Below are positions 1 to 8,920 of a DNA stretch of 64,000 nucleotides, one piece after another. The position numbers and the translations under genes were made by a program. Source of the stretch: Thalassoglobus sp. JC818 (lineage in GTDB: Bacteria; Planctomycetota; Planctomycetia; Planctomycetales; Planctomycetaceae); the NCBI RefSeq assembly GCF_040717535.1, contig NZ_JBFEFI010000006.1, positions 124,001 to 188,000 of the forward strand. Reading direction: 5' to 3'. Below the pieces are notes generated by a model that worked only from the letters and a program-made list of their open reading frames with translations, was not told the origin of the DNA and searched no databases. Position 1 is the first letter of the stretch. Each line of letters opens with the position of its first letter.

Positions 1-242
1 ATTGCATAGAAGCGTCCGTCGGAGCGTTTGCGATCAGGAAACCGCTCAGCGACATCCGTTACGGTGTCGAGGTGAATGTCGTGCAGCACGACCGGCACGT
101 CATCTTTGGATAAGACAACATCCTGCTCTAAGTAGTCGGCCCCCATGGCATAAGCCATGGCTTTCGCTTCAAGTGTATGCTCAGGCAGATACCCTGACGC
201 TCCACGATGTGCAATCACTTGAACCTGTCGAACGCGGGCCAT
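1..242 (-). CDS. Glycerophosphodiester phosphodiesterase, N-terminal part
   Basis: Partial gene reading off the left edge; about 80 codons are present. The GDPD family (TIM barrel) hydrolyses glycerophosphodiesters to glycerol-3-phosphate and an alcohol. Seen directly: the HRG signature at residues 12-14 followed by a Glu in the PEHT segment (residue 21), the metal-binding E39-x-D41 of the YLEQDVVLS stretch, and the catalytic HD at residues 54-55 in VVLHD. These are in family order and spacing. The ATG at 242 is preceded by AAGGAAAG, a good ribosome-binding site. There is no signal peptide, so a cytoplasmic enzyme is likely. The C-terminal two thirds lie outside the window. Confidence 0.88.
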   Translation of the reverse strand, partial: MARVRQVQVIAHRGASGYLPEHTLEAKAMAYAMGADYLEQDVVLSKDDVPVVLHDIHLDTVTDVAERFPDRKRSDGRFYA

Positions 243-366
243 TCTGCTTTCCTTGAACAAGATTGTTTTCGTCTGAACTCTGGCGAGTGAACTGATCCAG
301 CGAGCATCCGTGCGAGACCGGATTCTTCAACTCAAAAGTCTGGCCACATCAATTAGAGCATCTTCA

Positions 367-402
367 AATCTGGTTTGAAGAGATTCGCACGAGCAACCAC
401 TG
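367..402 (+). repeat. Weak copy of dispersed intergenic repeat (copy 1)
   Basis: This 36-bp stretch in the gap between the glycerophosphodiesterase and the PEGA lipoprotein matches 26 of 36 positions of the core of the repeat at 8808, including a shared TCGCACGAGCAA. It is the most divergent of four copies and could be a decayed one. The rest of the 243-503 gap holds nothing else I recognise. Confidence 0.4.
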
Positions 403-503
403 CTTTCATCGAAAGAAACAGTCTCACACGATTGCTAAGAACCCATGAAGACCATTGAGAAGACTGCCATGTGCAGATCAATTCTCATTCGCATCCCGAA
501 GAA

Positions 504-1007
504 TTATGGCTGCGCAACTCCGCCGATCTGGGCTTGAGAACGGAAGTTTCTTCCGCGATCGATCAAATTGAGTTCCTCGTCGATCGGTTCCCTGCGACGC
601 GCCAAATTGTAGGTGAAGTCGTGCCGATCGGTGACATGTCCGAAGAGAAAATGGTTCGTGAAGAAGTCGATCGGAATTCGCTGCCCGAGCGGAGCTTCGA
701 CCGGCTGATGAACCCGCATCGTCTCATATCCCGGAGCAGAGAGTGAGATCTCGTGCGTTCCGTAGTAGTCAAAGTCCATCGATACGGGAGTCAATCCGAT
801 ACGTTTGCCATCGACCTCCACCAAAGCTCCCGGAGGATTCGACCGGATCGTCATTCGACGACTGACACACCCCGAACTCCAAAACGACGCAAGGAGGAAC
901 AATCCCAGAATCGCCATTCGATTCAACGGCGACGCGAGTGTCGGTTTCAGAGAGTTTGCTGACGGGGAAAACATGACCGAGTTGTCGGTTGTGGCGTGAC
1001 TACGCAT
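504..1007 (-). CDS. PEGA-domain lipoprotein
   Basis: Small lipoprotein of unknown role. Seen: a hydrophobic segment ending in a lipobox (LASFWSSGC), followed by a PEGA-type beta domain (SNPPGALVEVDGKRIGLTPV, then a GTHEISLSAPGYE segment), the pattern that names the family. Known: PEGA domains are short beta-sandwiches in surface or periplasmic proteins of bacteria and archaea. The ATG at 1007 puts the lipobox Cys at residue 47, which is long for a signal peptide. In-frame ATGs at 974 and 917 would give 35- and 16-residue signal peptides and fit at least as well; none has a clear ribosome-binding site. The C-terminal 60 residues are polar and unrecognised. Inference: inner- or outer-membrane-attached protein facing the periplasm. 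Confidence 0.75.
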   Translation of the reverse strand: MRSHATTDNSVMFSPSANSLKPTLASPLNRMAILGLFLLASFWSSGCVSRRMTIRSNPPGALVEVDGKRIGLTPVSMDFDYYGTHEISLSAPGYETMRVHQPVEAPLGQRIPIDFFTNHFLFGHVTDRHDFTYNLARRREPIDEELNLIDRGRNFRSQAQIGGVAQP

Positions 1008-1155
1008 GGGGAAGGACGATAACGCGTCGAGAGTTTACTTCGGTCCCCGGTTTTTCACCAAGAGGAATTCCGAAACACCGTAAGCCCCTGATTTCAAACA
1101 GATTACAGACCAGTGACCGTCTGGAACCGGTTTGAGTGACGGGTTCGAGAGAAAA

Positions 1156-2889
1156 TTATCTATCTGAGAGCAATAGACTGACTGCCAACAGAAAGACAGC
1201 CAGAGAAAGCAGGTCAGCCCAGCCGAGACGATCACTTCTCCGGGTTCGGCGAAAGTATTCAATCATTCCTCCGGTCGGACAACCAAATCGGCAATACGCC
1301 ATCGGAATAAATAGAGATGCAATCAGTCCACCGATAAAAACGGCAATTGTCGCCGTTCCAGCGATCTGAAACACGAAGGCATCGAAGGGTTCAATGTCGA
1401 CCAGACTGAACGGCAAGTCGAAGAGCGTCACAATCGCCACCCATGCCAACAGCACTCCCGGCAGAAACCGGGCCCAAGAGCGAATTCGTTTGTTAACGGA
1501 AATCTGCCACGGCAAGCGATTCCTCGCCAACTGTTGAATCGCCCCGAAAGCACACAGGTGGGTGCAGTACACATTCTTCTTCGCCAGAATCGGAACGGAA
1601 AACGCAATTCCTGCCATGACGATCAGGCGGACAGCTGACGTTCCGGGAAGTCCATGTCGAACCCAGCCGACGAGCATCGCTTGTGATAGTAGATCGCCGT
1701 TTACAAATCCGAGATAGACCACCAGACAAATCTGATAAACGACACGAATCCAACCCTTTCCTCGGAGAGGCGAGAACGCCAAGCCGGTCCCTACAAACAG
1801 AAATCCCAAGGTCCAAAGATCTCGGGACGAGATCACCCAGGCTGGTTCGGATTCTGCAGGCTCGTTCGATTCCTGCTTGAGGCGTTCGAGTTGTCCAGCT
1901 GCTTCGATAATCCCCCGAGCGACAGCCATGCTGGTCCAGGTCGCTCCACTGACTCCCTCAATGCCCTGCTCTTCAAGGTCATAGTCGCTCACTTGTTTTA
2001 ACGTCAGGCCCGAAAAGAGCTCCGGGAAAGACCAGTCTTCATTCAGATAGGACGTGTAGGGCTCGTTGTCATAGCTGTCATGCAAAGCGAATCGCTTGAC
2101 CGTTCCATCGGCATCAAGTGCGATGAGAGCCTGCGAGGGACCTTGATATCCGACCACGGATTCGGCAAAAGGAGAAGTACTCACAACCTCGCCGATCAGT
2201 TCGCCAGCAGCACTGCGAATGTCCCAGCGAGAACTCTGTTCCTCTTGAAGAGTCAGGGTCGCAGCTTCGGGAAACAGTTCCGATACATCTTCCAATTTGA
2301 GCGATTGGTCGAACTTCAAGCGAGGTGCACTTCCCCCAGCCCGAGCGACGAGTGCTTCCGCGATGGCATAGCTGGTCAGCGTGGCTCCCGATACCGCATC
2401 AACACGCGGCAGATCGGCCACTTCGTTCCAGTTCTTCCCGAGAAATTGCTGCCAGTATTCTTCGGAAGCGAGCACAACATCGACATGCTCGCGAGTGTCA
2501 CGGCTTTGCAGAACATCGAGGCCGACAATCTCGAAATCGCGATCCAATGCCACGAGAACGTTGGTCGGGCCGGAAAATCCGATCGAACGATCTCCCTGCG
2601 GAGATGTCATTGTCACATGTCCGACGACCTCTCTCGAAGCATCAATGACGTCCGTCATCCCCGTCTCAGCATCGTATTCCCCAATAGCTCCGTCAGAAAA
2701 CCATTGCGAGAGGCGTTCCAAGTCGACTTCCAAATGAGTCGGTTCCGGAAACTGCGACTGTGACTTCGAATGAATATGTATCGTCAGCAGCGTTGCAGCA
2801 AACAGCAAGACCCGAATTCCGTGAACAACCCATGCCTTCCAGCGTGCTGGAAGTTCTGGGTTCGATTTTTCGATGATCGGAAGATTCAA
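1156..2889 (-). CDS. FMN-binding / Fe-S membrane protein (NosR/RnfG-like)
   Basis: Membrane protein combining two periplasmic FMN_bind domains with a polytopic C-terminal domain carrying iron-sulfur-type cysteines. Seen: one N-terminal membrane helix (about residues 24-40); two repeats ending in the FMN-threonine motifs VSGATLTS (near 165) and VSGATWTS (near 315); then several membrane helices with two CX3C pairs (YCTHLCAFGA near 440 and YCRFGCPTGG near 545). Known: NosR/RnfG-type proteins bind FMN covalently at the Thr of S(T)GA[T], added by ApbE, and move electrons across the membrane. Inference: an electron-transfer protein, substrate unknown. No ApbE or Rnf gene is nearby, so partners must lie elsewhere. 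The start at 2889 is TTG without a clear Shine-Dalgarno, but an in-frame stop just upstream leaves little alternative. Confidence 0.8.
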   Translation of the reverse strand: MNLPIIEKSNPELPARWKAWVVHGIRVLLFAATLLTIHIHSKSQSQFPEPTHLEVDLERLSQWFSDGAIGEYDAETGMTDVIDASREVVGHVTMTSPQGDRSIGFSGPTNVLVALDRDFEIVGLDVLQSRDTREHVDVVLASEEYWQQFLGKNWNEVADLPRVDAVSGATLTSYAIAEALVARAGGSAPRLKFDQSLKLEDVSELFPEAATLTLQEEQSSRWDIRSAAGELIGEVVSTSPFAESVVGYQGPSQALIALDADGTVKRFALHDSYDNEPYTSYLNEDWSFPELFSGLTLKQVSDYDLEEQGIEGVSGATWTSMAVARGIIEAAGQLERLKQESNEPAESEPAWVISSRDLWTLGFLFVGTGLAFSPLRGKGWIRVVYQICLVVYLGFVNGDLLSQAMLVGWVRHGLPGTSAVRLIVMAGIAFSVPILAKKNVYCTHLCAFGAIQQLARNRLPWQISVNKRIRSWARFLPGVLLAWVAIVTLFDLPFSLVDIEPFDAFVFQIAGTATIAVFIGGLIASLFIPMAYCRFGCPTGGMIEYFRRTRRSDRLGWADLLSLAVFLLAVSLLLSDR

Positions 2890-3146
2890 GGCCGGTCAAG
2901 CGGAGAGAGGAGACGGGAAATAAAAAGGGGCGACGAAAAACAATGTGCAATCATTAGGAATGACGCTCGCTCATTCTGGGCGACAACACAACGTTCAGCA
3001 ACACCAACCCTCGCATGCGATTCGGTTCAGAAATCTCATCGACAGACAGACCAAATGCAGCTTGCTAAACTGCACCAGCAAATTCAATCAAGCTGCTGGT
3101 GAAAGCGGGTAGCCTGAACGTCGAACTTCAAGGATGGCACTCAACA

Positions 3147-3782
3147 ATGATTCGGAAGATCACCGGAAAACTCTGCGACTTGCACGACCAGGAAGCAGCA
3201 ATCGAAGTGGGAGCGTTTGAATATCAGGTGCTCATTCCTGAGTTTGTCCGACGGCATTTGCAAACGAAACTCGATCAGGAAGTGACCTTGATGACCATCC
3301 AATATCTGGATGGGAACCCTCAAAAAGGTCGACTCACTCCCCGATTGGTCGGTTTCCTCCATCGGGCAGAACGAGAATTCTTCGAGTTGATTTGTCAGGT
3401 CGACGGAGTTGGAGTTCGCAAAGCACTGCAGGCGATGGTGCGCCCCGTTCAGGAAGTGGCCATTTCCATCGAAGAACAGGACATCAAACAACTCAGCACG
3501 CTTCCCGGAATTGGACCTGCTGTCGCGGAACGTATTGTCGCCAAGCTGCGACGAAAAATGGCCAAGTTCGCCCTGCTCGTCGATCAAGCAGAGAATGGCG
3601 ATCCGAGAGAAGATCAGGACGTCCTCAGCGAAGGTTTTCAGGCACTTCTCGCTCTAGGACATTCACAGCAGGATGCTCGCGAAAAAATCGAACGAGCTTC
3701 CGAGAGCACCAAGAAGAAATTCAAGTCCGTCGAGGACCTGCTCCAGCAGATCTACTCACAACAACGACCGGAAGATGAATAA
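3147..3782 (+). CDS. ruvA: Holliday junction branch-migration subunit RuvA
   Basis: RuvA tetramers bind Holliday junctions and load the RuvB motor. Seen: an N-terminal OB-fold start (MIRKITGKL), the helix-hairpin-helix [21 protein letters not shown] near residues 113-134 with the G-I-G turn, and a C-terminal three-helix domain (about 155-200) ending in a basic then acidic tail. Length is 211 residues, close to the usual 190-205. The ATG at 3147 has AAGGA 12 bases upstream and gives the canonical N-terminus, so I prefer it to the earlier in-frame codon. No ruvB or ruvC is adjacent. An 8-bp inverted repeat (3771-3778 and 3804-3811) spans the stop codon and the gap to the convergent sigma gene; it lacks a U-tract and is only a weak terminator candidate. 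Confidence 0.88.
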   Translation: MIRKITGKLCDLHDQEAAIEVGAFEYQVLIPEFVRRHLQTKLDQEVTLMTIQYLDGNPQKGRLTPRLVGFLHRAEREFFELICQVDGVGVRKALQAMVRPVQEVAISIEEQDIKQLSTLPGIGPAVAERIVAKLRRKMAKFALLVDQAENGDPREDQDVLSEGFQALLALGHSQQDAREKIERASESTKKKFKSVEDLLQQIYSQQRPEDE

Positions 3783-3826
3783 CTCCGCCTAGAAGAGAAG
3801 CCGTCATCTTCAGTGCGTGACGAACC

Positions 3827-4564
3827 TCAATCGAGTGCATCCGCGCAAGTTTCGGGAGTCTTGAACTCATTCTCCAACCGAGTGAGCTCCTCCTGAATTC
3901 GGCGGACGGTTCGATGGCAAGCTTGTCGAACCGCTTCGGGTGTCAGTTTCAGATCTTCTGAGACAGCAACGGCGGTTTCCCCATTGACCACGACACGCCA
4001 GAAAGATTGCCAAACGTGCGGTTCGCACTTGTCTCGAATCTTCTTGGCAGCTGAATGCGCCTGCCCAACGACCGCATTCTTAATCGAACTCGCCGGAACT
4101 TCATCGTCAACAATCGACTTCGGATCCCAGCGACTCTCAACAAGACTCTGATCAACCTTCAGCGGTTGAGCCCTCGCTTGGTTGAAGAAGTCGCGAATCT
4201 TGTTGCGCGTGATCCCAAACAGCCAACCGGTGAAAGAACCGTGTTTCTCCGGGGAGTGTTGATAGCGGTCAATTGACTCAATCGCCGCTTGGAACACTTC
4301 CTGCGAAATGTCTGCGATATCGGCCGGTTGCAAACCCGTTTTGCGAATCCACTTATGGACCAGCGGTCCGAACAGAGTGGTCATCCGAATCCAGGCGTCA
4401 TTCTTGCGCGCCTGAATCCCAGCAATCAAACCAACAGTGGTCAGTCTCTTGGCCAATCGACGTCTTCCAATCGTTGTTTCGTCATGAACTGGAGGAATTT
4501 TAGCTAAGTCCAAAAACTTGATGCAACCCGTTAGTCGAAAACGTTTTAAGAACGGATTCACCAC
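3827..4564 (-). CDS. ECF-like RNA polymerase sigma factor
   Basis: Sigma-70 family regulator. Seen: region 2 with LFGPLVHKWIRK and DIADISQEVFQAAIESI (about residues 63-96) followed by GSFTGWLFGITRNKIRDFF, which is the region 2.3-2.4 block typical of planctomycete ECF factors; then region 4 with VAVSEDLKLTPEAVRQACHRTVRRI near 200-225, a helix-turn-helix for -35 recognition. No anti-sigma factor gene flanks it. The protein is longer at the N-terminus than the family norm: region 2 usually begins about 25 residues in, while here about 60 residues precede it from the GTG at 4564. The true start may therefore lie downstream. Target promoters cannot be read from the window. Confidence 0.8.
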   Translation of the reverse strand: MVNPFLKRFRLTGCIKFLDLAKIPPVHDETTIGRRRLAKRLTTVGLIAGIQARKNDAWIRMTTLFGPLVHKWIRKTGLQPADIADISQEVFQAAIESIDRYQHSPEKHGSFTGWLFGITRNKIRDFFNQARAQPLKVDQSLVESRWDPKSIVDDEVPASSIKNAVVGQAHSAAKKIRDKCEPHVWQSFWRVVVNGETAVAVSEDLKLTPEAVRQACHRTVRRIQEELTRLENEFKTPETCADALD

Positions 4565-4737
4565 AGAAATTCCGCTGCAAACTGCAAGTTTTCTAGGATT
4601 TACCTCTGATTCGCGTCACGCGATCCTTAAGAGACTATTGAAGACTTGCTGCCAATGCTTCGCTCCACTTCGACGAGATAATTCCACTGCAGACACAAAT
4701 ACTTCGAAGCAGAGGCGGGCCCCTCCCGGGGGCTGAT

Positions 4738-4781
4738 GATTGACTATGCGACACTGGCGTGGAGCAAATCAGTAGTCAATC
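4738..4781. repeat. Inverted repeat GATTGACTA / TAGTCAATC
   Basis: A perfect 9-bp inverted repeat at 4738-4746 and 4773-4781 with a 26-bp spacer. The geometry would suit a regulator binding site or a cruciform. It lies upstream of both the sigma factor gene (minus) and the isomerase-like gene (plus), so it could act on either. No protein is assigned to it. Confidence 0.45.
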
Positions 4782-4830
4782 TCTTATTCAATGAGCGGAC
4801 GTAACGAGCCTGTTGACACATCAGTCACCA

Positions 4831-4860
4831 GTCTCACCTGCAAGGGCTGAAGGTGAGGCT
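4831..4860. repeat. Stem-loop in intergenic region
   Basis: AGTCTCACCT and AGGTGAGGCT form a 10-bp stem with one mismatch around an 11-base loop. No U-tract follows on either strand, so it is not a clear intrinsic terminator. It may be an RNA structure or an operator. Confidence 0.4.
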
Positions 4861-5229
4861 GAATTCGACGCGTGAACTCGTTGATCCCACAGCCCCCGGT
4901 TTGCTTTTCTTCGAAGACACCATCTCTACGACTTCAGATCCACTCTTGATCAAAGACTCTCACCAAATTTCTCTGAGGTGACCCGCTTTCAACTGCTCAA
5001 GAACCTTTCGAGTTTTAGACCTATTGCTGATGGTCTCATCATCGTGATCCATGGATTGGTCCACATCCTCCAAACTCGCTATGCTTGCGGTTCAAAATGA
5101 ATACCGGAATTGGATAAGTTTCGCTCTCGTGAGATGACAATCGAAAAGAGATCCATTGTCCTCGGGATGTGTGCTCTCAACCCGATGTTCCGTGTCGAAA
5201 AGCCGAATGATGCTGAGGAGTAAGATTCA

Positions 5230-6078
5230 ATGAGTTCATGGCCTATCGGAGTCTTTACATCTGTCGACGCCGGCCTGGGTGTTCGCTTAGATGTCGTCCA
5301 GGAACTGAACATCCCGACCGTTCAGATTCACGCGCCGCACAAAGCAACTCGAACGGAAGAAACCGCGAAGAGTTTTCTGGCTGAGACGAGCGCAGCTGGC
5401 ATTCAAATCACCTGCGTCTTCGGCGGATTCGATGGGGAAAGCTACGCCAGCATCGAAGAAACAGCTCGCACTGTCGGACTCGTCCCACAGTCGACACGAC
5501 AGGCACGACTGCAGGAAATGAAAGAGATTTCCGATTTCACGAAGCTCCTGAATGTCGACACTGTCGCTCTGCATATTGGATTCGTCCCGGAAGATCGAAA
5601 TGGCGAGGACTACAAGGACCTGCTGGCGGTCACGAGAGAGCTTCTCGACCACGTAAAATCCAACGGTCAAAGCCTGAACCTCGAAACCGGTCAGGAAACC
5701 GCCGACCATTTGCTCGACTTCATCAAAGACGTTGAACGCGACAATCTGTTTATCAACTTCGATCCCGCCAACATGATTCTTTACGGCACCGGCGATCCGA
5801 TTGAAGCACTAAAAAAGGTAGGCCATCTCGTCCGCAGCGTTCACTGCAAAGATGCCACCTGGGCAGCGGAAAGTGAACGAGGAACAGGCTGGGGCCGGGA
5901 AGTCGCTCTCGGTCAAGGAGACGTCGGCATGGAAACCTACCTTCGCACCTTGAAGGAAATCGGTTACACCGGTCCGCTCACCATCGAACGTGAAATTCCT
6001 GAAGACCGCGAACAGCAGAAAGCAGACGTCGGCGCAGCTGTCCGACTGCTGGAAGAGATCCGTTCCCAGACTTTGTAG
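5230..6078 (+). CDS. Sugar phosphate isomerase/epimerase-like TIM barrel protein
   Basis: Member of the xylose isomerase-like / AP endonuclease 2 TIM-barrel family, which isomerises or epimerises sugars or myo-inositol derivatives using a divalent metal. Seen: a metal-ligand Glu in SLNLETGQE (about residue 157), FDPANM near 178, the VHCKDATW strand near 200-207 and the final Glu in LTIEREIPED near 253. These are the usual positions of the metal and catalytic ligands. There is no signal peptide, so it should be cytosolic. The ATG at 5230 follows GAGGAG with good spacing. A sulfatase gene follows 167 bp downstream, which suggests (inference) a role in breakdown of sulfated sugars. The exact substrate cannot be told from sequence. 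Confidence 0.8.
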   Translation: MSSWPIGVFTSVDAGLGVRLDVVQELNIPTVQIHAPHKATRTEETAKSFLAETSAAGIQITCVFGGFDGESYASIEETARTVGLVPQSTRQARLQEMKEISDFTKLLNVDTVALHIGFVPEDRNGEDYKDLLAVTRELLDHVKSNGQSLNLETGQETADHLLDFIKDVERDNLFINFDPANMILYGTGDPIEALKKVGHLVRSVHCKDATWAAESERGTGWGREVALGQGDVGMETYLRTLKEIGYTGPLTIEREIPEDREQQKADVGAAVRLLEEIRSQTL

Positions 6079-6245
6079 TTCGAAACTCTGACCTCAGCTC
6101 AAAGACTTTCCTCAACACATCTGTGATGTTTGTGATCGGATCGTGAGGTCGCACTTCGATCCGTTTCACAAATTGAGGACTCGATCGAGGTCGACATTCG
6201 AATTGACCACCGTACCACTCAACGCTCAAGAGGTTTGCACGGGTA

Positions 6246-7661
6246 ATGAAACGGTTTCACATTGCGCTCTGGTTCACGCTGCTCTCAGTCTTCCTCACAC
6301 GAAGTGCGCTCGCGCAGCCCAACATCATTCTCATTCTTTTGGATGATGCAGGATTCGGCGACTTCAGTTGCTACGACCCCGGGTTTCTCAAGACGCCCGC
6401 GATCGACCAGTTCCGCAAGGAAGGCATGAAGTTCACGCAGTTCTACGCGGGCAGCACAGTTTGTGCTCCCTCACGCTGCGTTCTACTGACCGGCAAACAC
6501 TCCGGGCATGCACGCGTTCGAGGCAACAGTGAGGGAGCACTTCTCCCAGAAGATGTGACGATTGCGAAAGTCTTAAAGCAGGCGGGTTATCGAACAGCTT
6601 GCATCGGCAAATGGGGCGTCGGTGCCGGAATTCCCCTCGACGATCCGAATCGAAACGGCTTCGACCATTTCTTCGGATACGTCAGCATGTGGCACGCCCA
6701 CAATTTCTATCCGGAGTTCCTCATCCGAGACGGCGAAGAAGTTCCGCTTCGAAACGTCGTGATGGACAAATACAAAGGACAGGATGGACGCGGCGTCGCT
6801 GTGACTCGGGTTGATTACGCACCCGAAATTCTCTCGCAAGCAGTCGTCGATTACATCAGCGCCAGCGATGATCAACCCTTCTTTCTCTACTACGCTTTGA
6901 ACGTCCCGCACACCAATAACGAAGGGGGACGAGACAATCCTTCTCCCGAAAAAGGGATGGAGGTCCCGGACTTCGGAAGCTATGCGGACCAAAGCTGGCC
7001 AGGTCCGGAGAAGGGTTTTGCAGCCATGATGCAGAACATTGATCGATCCGTTCAAAGCGTTCTCGATCAGCTCAAGAAGTCCGGAATTGACAACAACACT
7101 CTCGTCCTGATTGGCAGCGACAATGGACCGCATCAGGAGGGTGGCCACATCATGGAGTTCTTCGATTCCAACAGCCATCTCACTGGCATGAAAAGAGACC
7201 TTTACGAAGGTGGCATTCGAGTTCCCCTTCTCGCTCGCTGGCCGGAGAAAATCCGCCCGGACACAACCACGGATCACATTTCAGCGTTTCAGGACCTCCT
7301 CCCGACAGTTGCTGAAATCGCGGAAGTTCCGATTCCCGAAGACGTCGACGGAATTTCATTCCTTCCGACTCTACTCGGCGAATCAGACAAGCAAAAAGAA
7401 CACGACTTTCTGTACTGGGAGTTCACCGAACAACAAGGCAAACGAGCCGTCCGCAAAGGTCCGTGGAAGCTCGTGCAAACGAAAGTCAGCACTGCCAAAC
7501 CAACTTCTCCGGAACTGTATCATCTGGACACGGATGAGTCTGAGCAACACAACATCGCCAAAGATCATCCTGACCTCGTCAAAGAATTGACCGCGATCAT
7601 GGATCAGTCTCATACACCGAGTTCCAATTACCCGCTGTTTCCTGATGAAGCAGCAAAGTAA
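6246..7661 (+). CDS. Secreted sulfatase (arylsulfatase A family)
   Basis: Type I sulfatase that removes sulfate esters, probably from sulfated polysaccharides or glycosaminoglycan-like substrates. Seen: a signal peptide ending at ALAQP (about residue 24), the metal-binding pair in ILILLDDAGFGD, the formylglycine motif CAPSR in TVCAPSRCVLLTGK (Cys about residue 78), and downstream the KWGVG, VPHTNN and GSDNGPHQEGG active-site segments. The CxPSR Cys is converted to formylglycine by a separate enzyme, not present here. Length of 471 residues is usual. It ends 153 bp before purU; that gap holds a perfect 6-bp stem (ACTCAC-GCAAT-GTGAGT, 7719-7735) without a U-tract. Substrate specificity is not readable. 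Confidence 0.9.
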   Translation: MKRFHIALWFTLLSVFLTRSALAQPNIILILLDDAGFGDFSCYDPGFLKTPAIDQFRKEGMKFTQFYAGSTVCAPSRCVLLTGKHSGHARVRGNSEGALLPEDVTIAKVLKQAGYRTACIGKWGVGAGIPLDDPNRNGFDHFFGYVSMWHAHNFYPEFLIRDGEEVPLRNVVMDKYKGQDGRGVAVTRVDYAPEILSQAVVDYISASDDQPFFLYYALNVPHTNNEGGRDNPSPEKGMEVPDFGSYADQSWPGPEKGFAAMMQNIDRSVQSVLDQLKKSGIDNNTLVLIGSDNGPHQEGGHIMEFFDSNSHLTGMKRDLYEGGIRVPLLARWPEKIRPDTTTDHISAFQDLLPTVAEIAEVPIPEDVDGISFLPTLLGESDKQKEHDFLYWEFTEQQGKRAVRKGPWKLVQTKVSTAKPTSPELYHLDTDESEQHNIAKDHPDLVKELTAIMDQSHTPSSNYPLFPDEAAK

Positions 7662-7814
7662 CCTCGCGTGAGATTCGACCTCGCACAATAGATTCAATGT
7701 GAACTGGATGGAGCGACAACTCACGCAATGTGAGTGCAGAGATGACTTCTCAAAGTGGTTTCTGCAGTCTCGCAAGAACAACATGCTTAATGGATTTTGA
7801 AGGCTGAATGTTCA

Positions 7815-8675
7815 ATGCACGTTACAATCACCGCAGTCGGACCTGATCATCGTGGGCTGGCCGATCCGATCGTTCACTATGTGACACAGGCTGGCGCCAA
7901 TCTCCATGAAATCCAGATGTACGATCGCGACACCGAACAGCTGTTCGCGATGCTCGTTCGTATGGAGTGGCCAGAAGATCAAGAATCGATCTCGGTCCTC
8001 CGCGAACGAATGACTCAAATCGGTGAAATGAAAGGGCTGCGAATTCGTGTCTGGTCGCGCGACGAATACGACAGGCCCCCGCGCATCGCACTCTGCACCA
8101 CATTTCGCCCCGAGCCTTCGCTTGCGATCTTAAGAAACATTCGCGACAAGCAGCTTGCCGCAACAGTCCCGGTCATGATCGGAAACCGCAACGCCTGTCG
8201 CGGAATTGCTGAGCAGTTCGGCGTCGACTTCCACAATGTCGGTGACGACAAAGGCAATCCCGACAACGATCGGATGGTCGATCTGTTCGACGAATACGAT
8301 GTCGACTACATCGTGCTCGCCCGTTACATGCGATTGATTCCTCCGCGCGCCTGCTGGGAATATGCTGGAGGACGTATTATCAATCTTCATCATGGCCTGC
8401 TCCCTTCCTTTCCCGGCTTCCGGCCCTATCAGGATGCGTTCAGTCACCACATGTTGACGTACGGCGCAACGACTCACTTCATCGTTCCGGAACTCGACGC
8501 TGGCAATCAGATCATTCAGCAAACGGCTTTCACCGTCCCTCCCGGAACTCCTCTCAAGGAAGTCATCGCTCGCGGAGAATCGGACAACGAGCCGATGTGC
8601 CTGGCTGAAGGTGTTCGACGAGTGGTCGATCGCGAAGTGGAGCTACACTTCCATCGTGTTGTGAGCGTCAAGTAA
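7815..8675 (+). CDS. purU: Formyltetrahydrofolate deformylase PurU
   Basis: PurU hydrolyses 10-formyl-THF to formate and THF, supplying formate for purine synthesis and balancing one-carbon pools. Seen: an N-terminal ACT domain (HVTITAVGPDHRGLADPIV, residues 2-20) that senses the one-carbon state in characterised homologues, and a C-terminal formyltransferase-fold domain with the catalytic Asn and His of IINLHHGLLPSF (near residue 193) and the catalytic Asp in VPELDAGNQIIQ (near 232). Length is 286 residues, against 280 in E. coli. The ATG at 7815 has GAAGG 11 bases upstream and gives the family N-terminus; the TTG at 7797 is a poorer choice. The gene sits between two sulfatases with no obvious functional link. 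Confidence 0.92.
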   Translation: MHVTITAVGPDHRGLADPIVHYVTQAGANLHEIQMYDRDTEQLFAMLVRMEWPEDQESISVLRERMTQIGEMKGLRIRVWSRDEYDRPPRIALCTTFRPEPSLAILRNIRDKQLAATVPVMIGNRNACRGIAEQFGVDFHNVGDDKGNPDNDRMVDLFDEYDVDYIVLARYMRLIPPRACWEYAGGRIINLHHGLLPSFPGFRPYQDAFSHHMLTYGATTHFIVPELDAGNQIIQQTAFTVPPGTPLKEVIARGESDNEPMCLAEGVRRVVDREVELHFHRVVSVK

Positions 8676-8807
8676 CGCTTCCGCGAAGAATCGCACTCTC
8701 GTTTTCGTCTTCTTTCCGAACCTCTTCCCGACCGCCTGAGCCTTGACGCTCGTTGTCCAGATGCCACACTGAGAAGCATCGATGGACGTGGATGGGAGCA
8801 TACCTTC

Positions 8808-8900
8808 CGATTTGGTTTGCACTCTCTCGCACGAGCAAACACAGCCTTTGACTTGACGAAACAGCACAAGCGAGTGCACGCGAAAGAGCAACTTGCTCTC
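8808..8900 (+). repeat. Dispersed intergenic repeat, copy 2
   Basis: A 93-bp element in the purU-sulfatase gap. Its first 36 bp match 30 of 36 positions of copy 4 (reverse complement of 26207-26242). Its second half shares AAGCGAGTGCAC and GCAAC with copy 3, and ends in the 15-bp palindrome AGAGCAACTTGCTCT, which copy 4 matches at 14 of 15 positions. Both halves in the same order argue for a true repeat family, not chance. Confidence 0.65.
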
Positions 8901-8920
8901 GTGACGGATAAGGAAAACAG

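Larger units (their letters stand above)
4565..5229. other. 665-bp intergenic region with several inverted repeats
   Basis: No gene is supported in this stretch between the sigma factor and the isomerase-like gene. It holds a GC-rich hairpin near 4718-4734 (GCCCC-TCCC-GGGGGC), a perfect 9-bp inverted repeat (see 4738-4781) and a 9-of-10-bp stem-loop (see 4831-4860). The right end carries GAGGAG just before the ATG at 5230. Confidence 0.6.
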
